Position numbers and translations under genes: made by a program
Notes under the pieces: generated by a model
What the model saw: only the letters and a program-made list of their open reading frames with translations
What the model was told of the DNA's origin: nothing
The model's database searches: none
Source of the DNA: Tremella fuciformis
Taxonomy: Eukaryota > Basidiomycota > Tremellomycetes > Tremellales > Tremellaceae
NCBI GenBank assembly: GCA_032768795.1
Contig: CP136490.1
Span: 310,001 to 374,000 of the forward strand
Length of the DNA stretch: 64,000 bases
Direction: 5' to 3'
In this document: positions 1-11,248 of the stretch, one piece after another
How positions within the stretch are numbered: the stretch's first letter is position 1
How the letters are laid out: each line of letters opens with the position of its first letter

Positions 1-488
1 AAGTGGGGGCCGGCAACGGCTCGGGTTCGCCCTTACTTAGCTTCGCGTCATTCCTCAAGCTGCGCGTGGAGTCGCTCATGTAGCTTTTTCTTTCCGGCAG
101 CTTGGCTTTTCACTCTTCCGAGTCAAGGTGAATCCAGCTTGCGCACTGTGGCATCATCAACCTTTCCCTGACCTGGATGACCCAGAAAGATCCCGTCAGA
201 TCCGACCAAGTGTTGTCTCCTGCGTCTCTTTGCAGATCGCGCAGTAAACTCCATCGCGAGACGACCCCGAGGAATAGGGGAAAGATCGACTTTGCAAGTC
301 GACACCGGAGATGAGCCTCGTCATGACGATCAATACAGCTCTCGGCGCTGGGCAAGACTAGCAGTCGTGGGATCATGAGTTGTGCATGCCGGTGATCATG
401 AGGTTGAAATATGTACGTGCAGAACATGTCGGGCTATTATGTACCCCGGCAGCAGAAAAATATAATAAAGCCTGAAGGCGAGGAATGC
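1..488. other. left-edge sequence without a supported gene
   Basis: I see only short overlapping open frames with no recognisable domain. The stretch probably holds the 3' flank of the minus-strand gene at 489-1110 and part of a neighbouring locus outside the window. Confidence 0.4.
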
Positions 489-1110
489 TCACTCGGCTGT
501 GTTGTTGGCATCAGCTCCAGAAGCCGCCGTATCGGCGCCAGGTGAGATGGTCTGATTGGCCGTCCCCTGGTCTTCAGGAACTGTCCCAGCTTGATTCCTT
601 GTATGAATAAATAACAGCTCCTGGTACTTCTTGCCCCAGGATTCCCCTTGGCTGCTGTAAGGCGCATTGGTCCTTTCAGCATTTATTGCTTCATCTGATA
701 GGTGTTGTTGGCAAAGATCCTTCATCCTGGAAAAAATATAAACGTCGTCAGATTTGTATCCCTCAGGCTTTTCCAAGAGGCCCATTGTGAGCCCGATGTT
801 CAAGAGAGACTGAAACTTGTCGGGCTCGGTTGGCGGTGAACGGCTCGCCAGTCTCTGAGTCACTTCTTCCTCTTTATCGTAATTGCTTCGGACAAAGTCG
901 ATATCTCCTCGAGTGAGCACTCACTAACAGCTGGGATTTTATGGGGGCCGGCTTATGATGCAGTAGAGTGGGGATTTGGCGGGACTGGCGCTTCAAGTGA
1001 TCGATACGGCAGAATGACTTACCTTTTATGTCCGCCGCCGACGCCATAGCCCACAGACTGGTTCGCTTGAGCTGAGCATCGGAAATCTCAGACTGGTTGG
1101 GACTTGTCAT
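489..1110 (-). CDS. hypothetical protein, two exons
   Basis: I do not recognise this protein. Exon 1 (1110-1023) starts with MTSPNQSEISDAQLK and ends in an AAA-G phase-1 junction at a canonical gtaagt donor. Joining to 919 through a ...gtgag acceptor keeps the frame to the TAA just after ...ADANNTAE and gives 172 residues. The protein is mostly charged and helical in the middle (about residues 45-130, with a YIFSRMKDLCQQHL segment) and has an Ala/Thr/Gly-rich, probably disordered tail. No signal peptide or membrane segment is visible. It sits in an orphan-rich stretch, so it may be lineage-specific. The existence of the gene is supported by splice-frame continuity only. Confidence 0.55.
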
Positions 1111-2384
1111 TGCGCTAGCTAGGTATGTATGGACGGGTCTGAAGTTAAAATCTTCCAAGAATGTCTTGGGAGTACCAAGTGCTGAAGATCGACCTCGACC
1201 TATATGTACCTTGGCTCACATATTTCCATGGGGGTCACATACTGAAAGGGCTGCCAAGGTCTAGCAACCTCTTTTCTTCTTGTAGGAAGTCGTGTGGAGA
1301 CGAAGTCTAGACTTTCAAGCTTCGCAAGGTCAGTGCTACGTGTGTCAGTCGCGTCAGTATGACGTTGGCTTCGGTTCACCTGGAATGATGTATAACAAGG
1401 GAGGAGCAAGGATCTTGGATTGTGACTCTGGCGAGTGGGGCGGTTTGATTTGTAGATAGATGTCGCGCGGAAGGCCTTCATCGGAAATTTCTCTTGCTCA
1501 ACCACAACGAGGTCATTGTAGAGTAGTAGTACGACAACGGGATTGCTGCGGACAAGCTTCATGACCTCGTGTGCTCGCAGTGTACAAACGGGGCGAGACG
1601 AGAGTGTGCACTGCCATCCCTCTCCTCTCACGCCTCTTCTGAATACCAGCTCTCCTGCACACAGTCAAGCCCCACCGCGTGTCAATCAAGGGATGTAGAA
1701 GAAGGCCGCAAGTCATGGTTCTCCGTGGATTTACTTCGTTCGTTCAGGAGCAGCGCCGATGCCGAGGGCTCGTAGGAAGGTACTGTACGCACATGGGACG
1801 GATGAGTCGCGTTGGGTATTTCAACGCTTTCAAGGGCGTTGAAGTATGACCTAGTTATGTCAGATCGACCTCCCATGACGCAGTAGACTCGGCCACTGTC
1901 CTTCAGCTCGAGGAGCATACCGGATCAACCCCGAGCCCTTCTTGGGATACCAAGCTGTCATTAAGACGTAATAGTTGAATGTATGGGGATTGAAGTGTTG
2001 AAATATCGAGATAGAATCGCTGTGGAGGGCCTCTCTGTGACACCAGGATGAGGAAGACATTGCCATGAGTCGGAGCGGCCAGAAGAAGGACGGCTGGATC
2101 GAAGTGACCGACGTTTTACCCATCATATGCAACGCACATCGTGAGTGTGTCCCAGGATCGCAAATGTGCGAAAGCCAGGAGGAGACCGCTCTGCGGATGA
2201 AGGTCTGGCTGGCATCGATGATCCATCGTGAGTCACCGCGGATAGGGCAGCCTAGTGGCAGATAGCAGGCCATATCGCGTGAAGGCAACATACATAAGGA
2301 AGTCTTTGAGGCCGAAAGCTCTTCACGGTACACACGCACAGGAAGCTAATTACAAGACGGGCTGCATCTGTCGCTCAAGGGCAA
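1111..2384. other. 1.3 kb without a confident gene
   Basis: Several minus-strand frames of 70-160 codons overlap here (for example 1860-2339 and 1682-1918), and intron-like GT..AG motifs occur near 2220-2310. I could not join them into a convincing protein. This may be a rapidly evolving or degraded multi-exon gene on the minus strand, or non-coding DNA. Confidence 0.35.
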
Positions 2385-2867
2385 TCATCCGCTAGCGGTG
2401 TCGCAAGTGTCCTTACCACACTCGATGGCGCCGATGGTAGCATCGGAACCAGAGGGCACAGTAGGGCCGACGTGGTGCCCAGGTCGCGCTTCGCTGAGAT
2501 TCAATGTTGATTCCAGCTGCGCTTGATGTATCTCAAGAATTTGTCTCCACTGACGAACTCGACTCTGGCTCAGCTCTAAGTCGCCTACGTTATTTTCACT
2601 CGCAGCTCCCGTCGCCTCGGTGCTCGGCTCCTTCTCCTTGACCGATCTGATCAGGTGGATTACGGCTTCGGATAAGAAATCCCCGATCTTCGCTTGAATC
2701 CTCTCACAAGCCTTGCTGTAAAGCGTCTCCAAAGGCTCTGTGCTATCGATAAACCTTGTCTCCAAGGCGGCTTCCAGGGACAGCCTGATTGTCACAGGTA
2801 GAGTGAACTCCGTCCGCTCCCCAGCTCGATCCGCGCTGTAGTCCACAGCCTTCCGGCCAAATGTCAT
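2385..2867 (-). CDS. hypothetical protein (160 aa)
   Basis: This is a single open frame of 160 codons starting MTFGRKAVDYSADRAGE. The central part (about residues 20-75) looks helical and amphipathic, with LSLEAALETRF and CERIQAKIGDFLSEAV segments. A second helical stretch around VRQWRQILEIHQAQLE could be a coiled coil. The C-terminus is polar and contains two cysteines. There is no recognised domain. Flanking small genes on the same strand are also orphans. It could be the distal exon of a longer gene that includes the small frame at 2954-3254, but I could not find a convincing junction. Confidence 0.45.
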   Translation of the reverse strand: MTFGRKAVDYSADRAGERTEFTLPVTIRLSLEAALETRFIDSTEPLETLYSKACERIQAKIGDFLSEAVIHLIRSVKEKEPSTEATGAASENNVGDLELSQSRVRQWRQILEIHQAQLESTLNLSEARPGHHVGPTVPSGSDATIGAIECGKDTCDTASG

Positions 2868-2953
2868 CCCGACTAGTAGTAGGTGAACGTTCGGGTTATC
2901 CCGTACCGCAGGGTTGATACCTTGCCGTCAGCTTCACCAGGGCATGTGACGGT

Positions 2954-3254
2954 CTATGCAGCCCGGTTCCAACCCGTCTGTGAAAGATCATATAGTTGCG
3001 GAAGAGTAGTGGACGGAAAGAAGTCGAGCAGCACTTTTCGGCGCCGTGGCAAGGTTCACACGTCTTTGTGTATACGAGGAGAACATGATCGCAGACTCAC
3101 TCAGGTCTGCCAGGCCGGTGAAGCTCAGCATGTGTTCGAAACTATGATTTTTCACGCGGGTGACTACTTGATCCAATTCCTCCTGATCAAACCGAAGTAG
3201 GTAGAAGGGGTCATAGCCGTAAAAACGCATTATTCGGGTTTCCAACGAGGACAT
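2954..3254 (-). CDS. possible small protein, low confidence
   Basis: A minus-strand frame begins MSSLETRIMRFYGYDPFYLL and continues through a polar helix ending near FTGLADL. There a gtgagt donor occurs, and a ttcacag acceptor about 130 nt further on leads to a short terminal exon. The resulting product is only about 58 residues. It may equally be the first exon of the gene annotated at 2385-2867. No family is recognised. Confidence 0.25.
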
Positions 3255-3972
3255 GGGGAAGGTTACAATCTGGTGTATGTGCGTTGTTTCTCTGTGAGTG
3301 GGGCATGGAACAGCGCAGTCGCCGAGAAAAGACGCTCATATATTCTGTCGAGGACGCAGTTGGATTGCCAAAGTCTGAAGCGCTCCTTTCAGCCCGCAGA
3401 CCGCATAGTTGCCAATGATATGTGAAAAGGTCAGGTACTTTCCCACATTCCGTATTGACATTCGTTGTGATGATGGACAATCGAATTCGTCGTGTCCGTT
3501 CTTTGTCCGTTCATCGACTCTTAATGCCTAACTTACAGGGCTCGACAGGCGAATTGTGGTCTCAGGTGATGACAAGCAAAGCCGTTCCCGCCGGGGAATG
3601 ACGGCGACTGAAAATCCCATGTCAGCATTGGGCACGGCGTCGCCAAACCTAATGAGAGGGCGCGGTTATGCCCTGTCGACCCATATGGGTCTTGGACTTC
3701 TATTTCGCCCGACTATTCTGGAAGTGTTTCAGGCGGACTCATCTGAACGCATTGCATTGTTCAATCGCTCGGCAAACAGGAGCAAGGGATCCGTGCGGTC
3801 ACAACCCCTTTTCAGGCACATGACGGTCTCCGAGCGCGCGAACAATGGTCCTCTGCACCTCTGTAACACATCAAGCTCACTGAAACATAGATGTTTCAAG
3901 GTGTTCTGTGCCCGCACGCAGCATACATAACCGCCGGTCCGAGTGGCCCACCCCACCCACACTTCCAAGGAC
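3255..3972. other. intergenic, no supported gene
   Basis: Short frames occur on both strands without splice or domain support. The stretch presumably contains the promoter of the plus-strand gene starting near 3973. Confidence 0.4.
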
Positions 3973-4727
3973 ATGACAGACTTGCCACCCAGCCCGCCAC
4001 CCAGCTTGTTAAGCAAGTACGCCTGGCGTTTCTACCACTCAATGTGCAGTGTGCGTCTGAGTGCGGTCTTCACGGAGCCGGTCTTCCAAGGGCTCACCAA
4101 GCTCGTCCAAGATGGTGAGACCTTCTCGGCACTCCCCGTCCCGTTCGAGGCTCGGCTGCGATAATGTAGGGCCATGATTGATCAAGCAGGTAGCTTGACT
4201 CTGGAGGAACGCGACCTCTTTGCCAGCGTCTGCCAGATGGAGACCACGAGCAGCGAGGTGAGCCCGTCTCTGCCAGATCACTCCCCTCGGGTATCGACTG
4301 ACGGGTGAGACGGGGCGAATGGTTGGTCTGATCTTCGGCGCGAGAAAGGGGGGCTCGCTGCCTAAAGATGTCCCCTTTCGAAGACTAAGGGGTGCGGGGT
4401 ACACAAGTGGCTTTGCCCTCGGGGGTGCTGTCGGGATGTGGGGTCTCGCGCATGTCTTCTTCCGCACCACCCTCCCCTACACTATAGCGGATTACGCCCG
4501 GTATGTGTATCGTGTCAACTTGCAGAGTCAGGATGCTGATATGCAGCAAGGATGCGCTCGTACAGCGTGTGATGACGATGGTCCAGCAGCGTCAGGCGTC
4601 TGAGTTTCCTGCGCCTACAAATCAGACGGCGCAGGAAGAGGATACCTCGCAACCAACTGTACGGGCCATTGGCCGGGATAGCGCTGAAGCGGTCCCATTC
4701 GTTCTGGCGCCCGAAGTGGTTTTGTAG
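3973..4727 (+). CDS. two-helix membrane protein, member 1 of a tandem pair
   Basis: Four exons (3973-4114, 4190-4257, 4310-4500, 4547-4727) join in frame to give 193 residues. An in-frame upstream ATG at 3943 would add 10 residues. The N-terminus is Pro-rich, followed by a short TLEERDLFASVCQ segment. A Gly-rich hydrophobic stretch (GYTSGFALGGAVGMWGLAHVFF) follows a basic RRLRG turn; an earlier moderately hydrophobic stretch is MVGLIFGA. A charged helical KDALVQRVMTMVQQRQ segment precedes a disordered tail. The order (EERDLF-like lead, two hydrophobic helices, basic loop) matches the next gene, so the two are probably tandem duplicates. The pattern faintly resembles OCIA-domain inner-mitochondrial-membrane proteins, but I would not assign that family without a profile search. 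Confidence 0.6.
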
Positions 4728-4883
4728 TATTGGACAGCGCGAACACAGTATTCAAGGATGGATGATCTGAGTTCTAACGCATGAAGTTTGTGCGTAACGT
4801 CAGGCTGCGCACAGACCCCAGCGACCACGTGGCCTCCACTTTCCCTGGTCAACCCGTGTAGGAAACCCGTATTGGATCGGGCC

Positions 4884-5776
4884 ATGTTTCCCGCCCTACT
4901 ATCACCACCCGTAGAAGGATTGTACAGCAAGATGGACTCGGCAGACAGGAGTTCTCCGTTGAACGACCCCGACGTTGGGCCAATCCTCCGCAGACACATC
5001 GAAGCCGGTCAGTCCTCACAATCAAACCCTCGTAGAGCTCTGACGTCAGAACAGGCGAGATCAGCGAGCGCGACATCAAGCTCTTCAACCAAGAGTTCAG
5101 GTGGCAGGTCTACGGCATGCTGGTCCGTCTTCCTCGACAGTGGGACTGATTGGGGACCCATGCTGACTCGCCAGATTGGAGGCACGCCATCGTACTTCGG
5201 CACATTCGCCTACCTCTCGCGACAACGACCCGTACCCGGCTTGTTCCGCCGATTGCTGATTTCGACGGTCATGAGCAGCGTGGGGAGCTTTATTGGTTTT
5301 GCGGCTGGGGGAGTAGCAGGAGCACGAGCGGTATACGCCGAGATGGAGGATCCGCCAACGTGAATCGCCCTCTATTCACGGGGAGGTGCCCGGGCTGACT
5401 GGGCAGGAAAATGCGGATCTTCGGGCAGATCATTCGGGAGGGTCAAGAAGCCAAATTGAAGCGGTACGATCCTCGCCTCAGGCGGACTACGCAGAGTGGT
5501 GACCAGTCCGGGAGTCCGCCTGCGGCATTCCCGCCGATTGAAGGTATAGGCTCAGCGACCGAGCGGGCGGGTGAGAAGACGAAGGAGGTGATGGCGCAGA
5601 CAAAGAGCACATGGGATCGCCTGCGGACAGGAAGTGCACCGAGCAGTGGCGCAGACAATGCTCAGAGCGGGACGGACGATACTGTGGAGCGTAGCAAAGA
5701 GCAAGCCGAGTTTGATGCCTTGTTGGAGAGAGAACGGAGGGGCGTCGACTCTGGGGATAAGGATGTGTGGCGATGA
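4884..5776 (+). CDS. two-helix membrane protein, member 2 of a tandem pair
   Basis: Four exons (4884-5007, 5055-5122, 5175-5359, 5407-5776) join in frame to give about 247 residues; an alternative start is the ATG at 4932. After an acidic N-terminus comes EISERDIKLFNQEFRWQVYG, matching in position the TLEERDLF lead of the previous gene. A weakly hydrophobic stretch and an FRRLLIS turn follow, then a Gly/Ala-rich hydrophobic helix (SSVGSFIGFAAGGVAGA). The C-terminal ~120 residues are charged and disordered (AKLKRYDPRLRR, then Ser/Gly/Glu-rich) and are not shared with the neighbour. Head-to-tail arrangement with only 156 bp between the two coding regions supports tandem duplication. The compartment is unknown; an organelle membrane is plausible. 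Confidence 0.62.
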
Positions 5777-6284
5777 ATGGGGATTGACAACGGCGTATCG
5801 ACTGATGTGCATCCGGTCTCCCTGTGGCGACCAGACCGTATTGATCAATCAAACAAGGGGAGAGATCGATGTCACCGGGAAGGTGAGCGTCGGGCATTGC
5901 AGCCTGACCACCGCTGCGCCTGACCCCTTTGTTGCGCATGCCAGCGACGCCCCGTCGGCGACTGTCGGTGTTCCTTTGACCTTCGCTTCCCTGCCAGAAA
6001 GTTCCTTTCACACTGATCTACCTCGACTGAAGTCGCCCTTGTTGGGCGACCCCCGCCGTCCGGGTCCCTTTCATGTCGGCAAACTGAATGACTTGATGGG
6101 CAGATTGAGAGTCGCGATGGAGATCATGTTGGAGCACAGCTGAAAGGACTGACGATGAAAGACCTAACAAAGCATTTTCGTGACTTTCAAAGTGCAATGG
6201 TACAAGAGGTCTGCAGCTTAGGGAAAGGGGTGACGCACTTCATTCTCCACAACTCGGCTTCTAGTGAGGCCTTGCATCATTCAG
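5777..6284. other. intergenic, no supported gene
   Basis: One plus-strand frame runs to 6143 but has no family signal and overlaps the end of the preceding gene. I treat the stretch as the 3' flank of the membrane-protein pair plus the promoter of the small gene at 6285. Confidence 0.4.
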
Positions 6285-6778
6285 ATGTATCTGCCCAGAG
6301 ATGCAAGCCTGGCAAGCTGGGCATTTTCGACGAAGGCGACAGTACCTACTGTAATTTGTGAGCGAGCCCTTCATGCTCCTGTGAGACGTGCTGACTAGAC
6401 ATTCAGCTGCCTCATACGAGCAGGCCAGTGCAGCCACAACAGCACCACGTCTGATGGCGAGTGATATCACTCCCGCCTCTGCCATCTCCTCGTCTGTTCC
6501 GTGCTCTGCGACTTCGCCCTTAGCGAGCGCCAACCCGGCTGGCTATGCGCCCTTCGAGACCACTTTTGCCGGGGTCAAGACATCGGGTCAGCCTCATTTG
6601 GGAGCGACAGAGTACGCCGCGTCGACAAGTGGCACTGACATCGAGTTTCAGTCGCAGGCAGTGTGAGTACTCAGAATACCCGTCCTGCGGTATTTGGCTC
6701 ATCATCAGGCGGCAGGGCAGGATTCGCGGCGTGGCGGTGTGGGCCATGCTTGGACTGATCATCGGGGCTCTAATGTAG
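6285..6778 (+). CDS. small tail-anchored membrane protein
   Basis: Three exons (6285-6357, 6407-6662, 6709-6778) with canonical gtgagc/gtgagt donors and ttcag/catcag acceptors join in frame to a 132-residue protein. The body is Ala/Ser/Thr-rich and probably disordered. The extreme C-terminus is a single hydrophobic helix (VAVWAMLGLIIGALM) directly preceded by a basic RQGRIRG stretch, which is the usual architecture of a C-tail-anchored protein. No signal peptide is visible. No family is recognised. The gene follows the two-helix membrane pair on the same strand but shares no similarity that I can see. The start codon is the least certain part. Confidence 0.5.
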
Positions 6779-6898
6779 ACATGCGCAGAGGGATTTTCGG
6801 GCTCTCGGGAGGCAAGATGTCATAGATACATTGGCTACTACTATTGCTACGCTGAACGTGTTTGGATCCGACTGTACAAAGGCCCCCTCGATCACTAG

Positions 6899-8294
6899 TT
6901 ACGTCAAGACATCCTTGATCTTCTCCATGAGAGACGGCTTGCGTGCAGTCTCAGTCTCGGTGGTCGAGCCAGCCACGCCGGACCCGGGAGGACCCGAGCC
7001 GACGCCAGTGCCACTCTGGTAATTGGGGTCTTCGGGGTGGACGGCGTTGCCCTCCCTGCTCTTCATCTGAGCGATGGGGTTCTTCTCGAAAGTCCCCTCG
7101 CGGCCGGTGAGGGCGGTGTTACCGCCCGGTCCGGACGTGTTGGACTTGAAGACACCTTGGTCATCGTGGTACGCGCCGGCGCCTTTGCGGTCGCGGTTGA
7201 TGAAGTCTTTGTCGGATGTGCCGATCTGAGGTCAGCTCGGAGACAGGAAAGGGATCGAGGAGACTCACAATGCCCATCAGGCCGCCAGACTTGGGCTGTG
7301 CAGCACCTCCCTCACCTTGCCATCCTGGCCTGCCCGTGAGCTAAAATCGCTTCGCTGCTGGGAAGAAGGCGCACTCGGTAGTACTGCCCAGGCCACCTGT
7401 ACCAGTGGCGCCGGTGCCGGTGCGAACATTGTCGGTGTCGAACCGGTCAGTCCCAGCCGCGCCAGATGTGACTGGTCCCTGATCGGTCGTGCGCCTGAGT
7501 GTCACCCAAAATTCCTAACTATCGCAACGAGCCCACTCGTACGTCGCACCACCCTGGTTCAAGCTGCCAACGCGGTCCGTGTGGTCGCCGGCTGCGACGG
7601 CCGAGCCAGCACCGCCGGTCAAGCCAGAGGTGCCCTCGAGACCAGAGCCAGTGGTGCCTCCAGCTCCAGTGCCGCTCTGCGAGTAGTCGGCGACAGTGCC
7701 TCCTGCGACACCTCCACCAAGGCCAGACCCCGCGGCACCAGCCCCAGTAGCAGCGGCTGCGCCGACGCCGGCGCCCGCGCCGTGGTGATGCGAGTGCTCC
7801 TGTCTCTCGTGGTGGCCTTGGTGGTGCGAGTGGCCCTCGTGAGAATGGCGAATGCCTTCAGTGCCCGCACCGGCTCCGACGGCAGCAGCACCGCCAGCTG
7901 CAACGCCGGCCCCAGCGCCTGCGCCATATGCGTCGGCATTACGGGTACCGCTCGTGTCGATCCCGGTGGTCTGGCCGGTGCCGGCCCCAGCGTTGGTCAC
8001 GCCGCCGACCGTACCAGTGTGGTGGCCTCCGTGGTGGTGATGGTGATGGTGTTGGCCTGTGACGCCCCCGGCGGACTGGTCATACCCTGCTTCCAGGCCT
8101 GTCCCGGCGCCGGCTCCACCACCAGTGCTCGAGTACGCCTGACCGGGGCCGGACGCCGTGGAGTCCTCGAACGGCTCTCGGCCAGTCGTCCCAGGCTCGC
8201 CCCTGCTGGTCAGCTCCCATCAGAGATCTCGGATGGCCGCTCACGAGGAGAGGGCCATCGTCTCCTGCTTGATCTTCTCGAATGTGTTGGACAT
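6899..8294 (-). CDS. Gly/Ala/His-rich hydrophilic protein
   Basis: The first exon encodes MSNTFEKIKQETMALSS and ends at a gtgagc donor. A long second exon reads through a heptahistidine run and several HxH clusters (for example HSHEGHSHHQGHHE near 7840-7800), embedded in Gly/Ala/Thr repeats. Further short introns near 7535-7490, 7390-7320 and 7270-7230 lead to a terminal exon with SDKDFINRDRKGAGAYHDDQ, ending KPSLMEKIKDVLT. The two termini carry a similar EKIK motif. The protein is extremely polar, low in complexity and without membrane segments, like fungal hydrophilins and stress proteins; the His clusters suggest possible metal binding. These functions are inferred from composition only. 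Internal exon borders are approximate. Confidence 0.6.
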
Positions 8295-9054
8295 GTTGTA
8301 CAGGTTGTAAGTCGCAAGTACCGTACAGCCGAAAGCTGTCGCCTCTTCTATATTCGTCTCTCGACCCCACCAAGTGGCAGACCATAATGACGTTTGTGCG
8401 GGTACTCTGTTGACCCAGACGTCATACCTCTATTCCCCCATCGCTCCTGTCTCCTGTCGGCTCACCAGATGGACGCCTGTTCGATGGTTCCAGGCACGCC
8501 GCATAGGACGATCAGTGACGCAGGTCTGTTCTTCCCCTTCCATTGGGAGCCCCGCCGATGACACGCCCTGTTCGCGAGTGCCGGAATCCTATTCGACCCT
8601 CCCACTCTTGGGCCAGAAGGTCGTTGTGCCACCGGCCAGATTAGACGTCCAGCTGCTATTCTCTCTGCCCATCCTTCGGGCATCCGAACGAGGTAGAGGA
8701 TCCGGGATCATGATTCCATCGCGAAGACGGCCAAACGACCGCGCCCTCGTTACGGACCTGTTATTTCAAGCAGTCTCGGAGCTTCGCGTTTGTGACCGAC
8801 GGTCATGCTGTCCTGACTAATCGATGCCACGACAGGGTTGAAGGCCGCTCACCTCTTCGCGCCAATCTCAATGCTGATTGCAAGCCTGGCTGCGCACTAC
8901 TCGTGTAGGCATCTGGAGTGGCCGCCGGCTTTGTACGACGCAGCATGTATACTAAGAGCTGGTCGAGCGACTGACCCGCCTTATGATCACTCCCGATAGC
9001 CCCCTCTGATCATAGCCACCAACGCTGGTGCCATAATCCTGCAGGAAAATCAGA
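8295..9054. other. divergent intergenic region
   Basis: This lies between the minus-strand Gly/His-rich gene and the plus-strand reductase, so it should hold both promoters. I find no supported gene. Confidence 0.45.
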
Positions 9055-10452
9055 ATGAGCGCCGAGATGGATCGACTCGTTGCGCTCACAGGGGCCAATG
9101 GCTTCATCGCACTCAACACCGTCCTCCACTTCCTGCAGAAAGGCTGGACCGTCCGAGGGTCAGCTAGGACGCAAGCGAAAGCAGACAAGGTCAAGCAGCA
9201 CTTCTTACTTGAACCTTATGTCAAGCAGGGCAAGCTCGACGTGGTCGTCGTGCCGAGCATGAGCAACAAGGAGGCTTTAGCGACCTGTCTTGAGGGCGCT
9301 TCTGCCTTTGTGCACCTTGCCACACCGGTTTTCATGTTAGTCCAACCGAAGGAAGGACTGATGATCCTGTCAGTGGCGGGTTGCTGATACCAGCAGGACT
9401 GGTCAAACTTTTGGTGAGTATATGGAAAACGCCAAGAAGGACATTACCACCGTCTTCATCGTTGCCGCAGCCGTGAACACCATCAAGGCAGTGTCGGTCA
9501 TGACTACAGCAGGTGAGTCTGTGGTCGCCGACTGTCGGAGCATGTTCGTAGGCTGACCGCAGCTGCTGAGCTTGAGCCCGTGCCCTGGTTCCAGCAAGCC
9601 GGACGGGTGTACACCGAGTCGGACGTCATTCCCGTCACAGAAGACGATGTACGAGAAGACTCTGACAACCCGTCAGTATCATGTTAACCCTGAAGGTTTG
9701 TGTTGGTGCTGATTGCCAGGATGTTGCCCCTTTCCCGGTATGGCTTGATGAAGCTTCGCACGGAGCAGTGGGGCGAGGAGCTGTACAAGACGCTCGGGGC
9801 GTCGTTCGCTGTCTCCTGGATGCGACCCACCGGTGGGTCTGTCTGACCATGTTGGGCTAGGTAGGCTGACAGGCGTAGCGGTATACGGACCTCCATTGGA
9901 TCTGACATCCGCCGCTGACGCCGCCAATGCCGGCCTGTCGGGCAGCTACCTGCTTGCTCTGACCAGCGGCAAGGATAAGCCTGTTCCAATGACAATGTTG
10001 ACCAGCTGGGTGGATGTGAGTTGCGGTCACATCACACCCAAGATGAGATGTTCATTATCAGGCCCGAGACATTGCTGAAGCGTTCTACGTGGCGGTCTCC
10101 GAAGGCAAGCAGGGGGTCTATCAATTGGCTTCTGGCGGTGAGCTACTTTTGCTGCAGGGCATAGATCCCAGGGTGACCGTCGCAGACTACGACAACCAGA
10201 TTCTCTCCAACGTGGCTCGAGCTGTCAGGCCTGACCTTGATGCCCTGTTTCCCCTCGGTGATCCCAAAGACACGCCGTCTCTTAAAGGCACATATCACTT
10301 TGCCAATACAAAGGCCGTCCGGGAGCTCGGTATCAAGTGTAGGTTGCCGCTCCTGATAGGAGTACCGCTCAAAAACAGTTCGGTCACTCGAGGAGATGCT
10401 GACCGACTCGCTCGCCTACATGGAGAAGATCGGTCTTGTCAAAAGTCCATAG
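9055..10452 (+). CDS. NAD(P)-dependent ketone/aldehyde reductase, GRE2-like (copy A)
   Basis: This is an extended short-chain dehydrogenase/reductase of the GRE2 / dihydroflavonol-reductase type, predicted to reduce carbonyl compounds with NAD(P)H in the cytosol. The substrate cannot be read from the sequence. The N-terminal Rossmann motif is TGANGFIALN; the Ser of the SVMTTAA strand and the catalytic YxxxK (YGLMK) are present. The C-terminal half has the family pattern VYGPP, SGKDKPV and DNQILSNVARAVRPDLDA. At least seven exons (first 9055-9335, then 9394-9512, 9563-9671, 9720 onward) join to about 340 residues, the normal family length. The intron positions match the two other copies at 11249 and 19002. 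It appears intact. Confidence 0.88.
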
Positions 10453-11248
10453 GCTTATACAATATCTCCCGGCATGTAGTTTGTCAAGGGTCCTGCCCGG
10501 CTAAGCGACGAAGGCTTCCCATTAGGAGTCTCACACGAAACTAACTCCAAGCCAAGCGGGGCTCGGTACAATCCACGAGATGGATCGCAAGATTGAAAGG
10601 ATCTCGGTCATCCCGGGCGTCAGGTCATGCACAGCGATGGCATCTCTGATTATCGGCAGAGAAGATGCAAGCCTTTCCTCGCTGAAGTTGAGGTCGCCGG
10701 TGGCCCCATCCCGGACGAGACGTAGCTACTATGCAATGTATGGAAAGAAACCGAATCCCTGGGGCTGAAACTTGGATCCAGCTTCCGGAACCTTAGTGAC
10801 GTCGTGAAGCCCGGTTCTCTCCGCCATCGTCGAGCACCAGCGGTCTCTGATCGGCCGAGAGACTGCTGCGCCTCTCTCTGCTTACACATTTCACAATAGG
10901 ACTGATGCAGAGTAAGCCAGTGGTGCATGGCTTACGCTGTATCGTGTGGGCGCAGCCACGTGGCGCGCATCGATCATTGAAAGACCCTGAATCGGTTTGT
11001 CACTGATTATCGAGCCCGTCGGTCTAAGTGTTATTGATCATCTACTATCGCGATAGCAAGCATGATGCGGGCATGCTCGCCGCGCCTGGGCGCAAGATGA
11101 CCGTCCATGACGGGTCTGCTGCGATGGAGGTATAAAAGCCACTGCATCGCCGGGGGGCTGTACTGACAACACTACTCTGTTATTAGCCTCCTCGCCGCCA
11201 GGTATCTGTCCTTCAAACTTGCTCGCACCCTGTGTATACGCAACCAAC
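10453..11248. other. spacer between reductase copies A and B
   Basis: No supported gene. A TATA box lies at 11131, 118 bp before the start of copy B. Confidence 0.45.
11131..11138 (+). promoter_or_regulatory. TATA box of reductase copy B
   Basis: TATAAAAG lies 118 bp upstream of the ATG at 11249, a normal fungal core-promoter distance once a short leader is allowed for. Confidence 0.65.

Noticed and set aside
3556..3930. 124-codon plus-strand frame
   Set aside because: No family signal, no splice continuity with the next gene, and no promoter-like element at a suitable distance.
7317..8387. 356-codon plus-strand frame
   Set aside because: Antisense shadow of the Gly/Ala/His-rich gene, whose spliced minus-strand reading is coherent.
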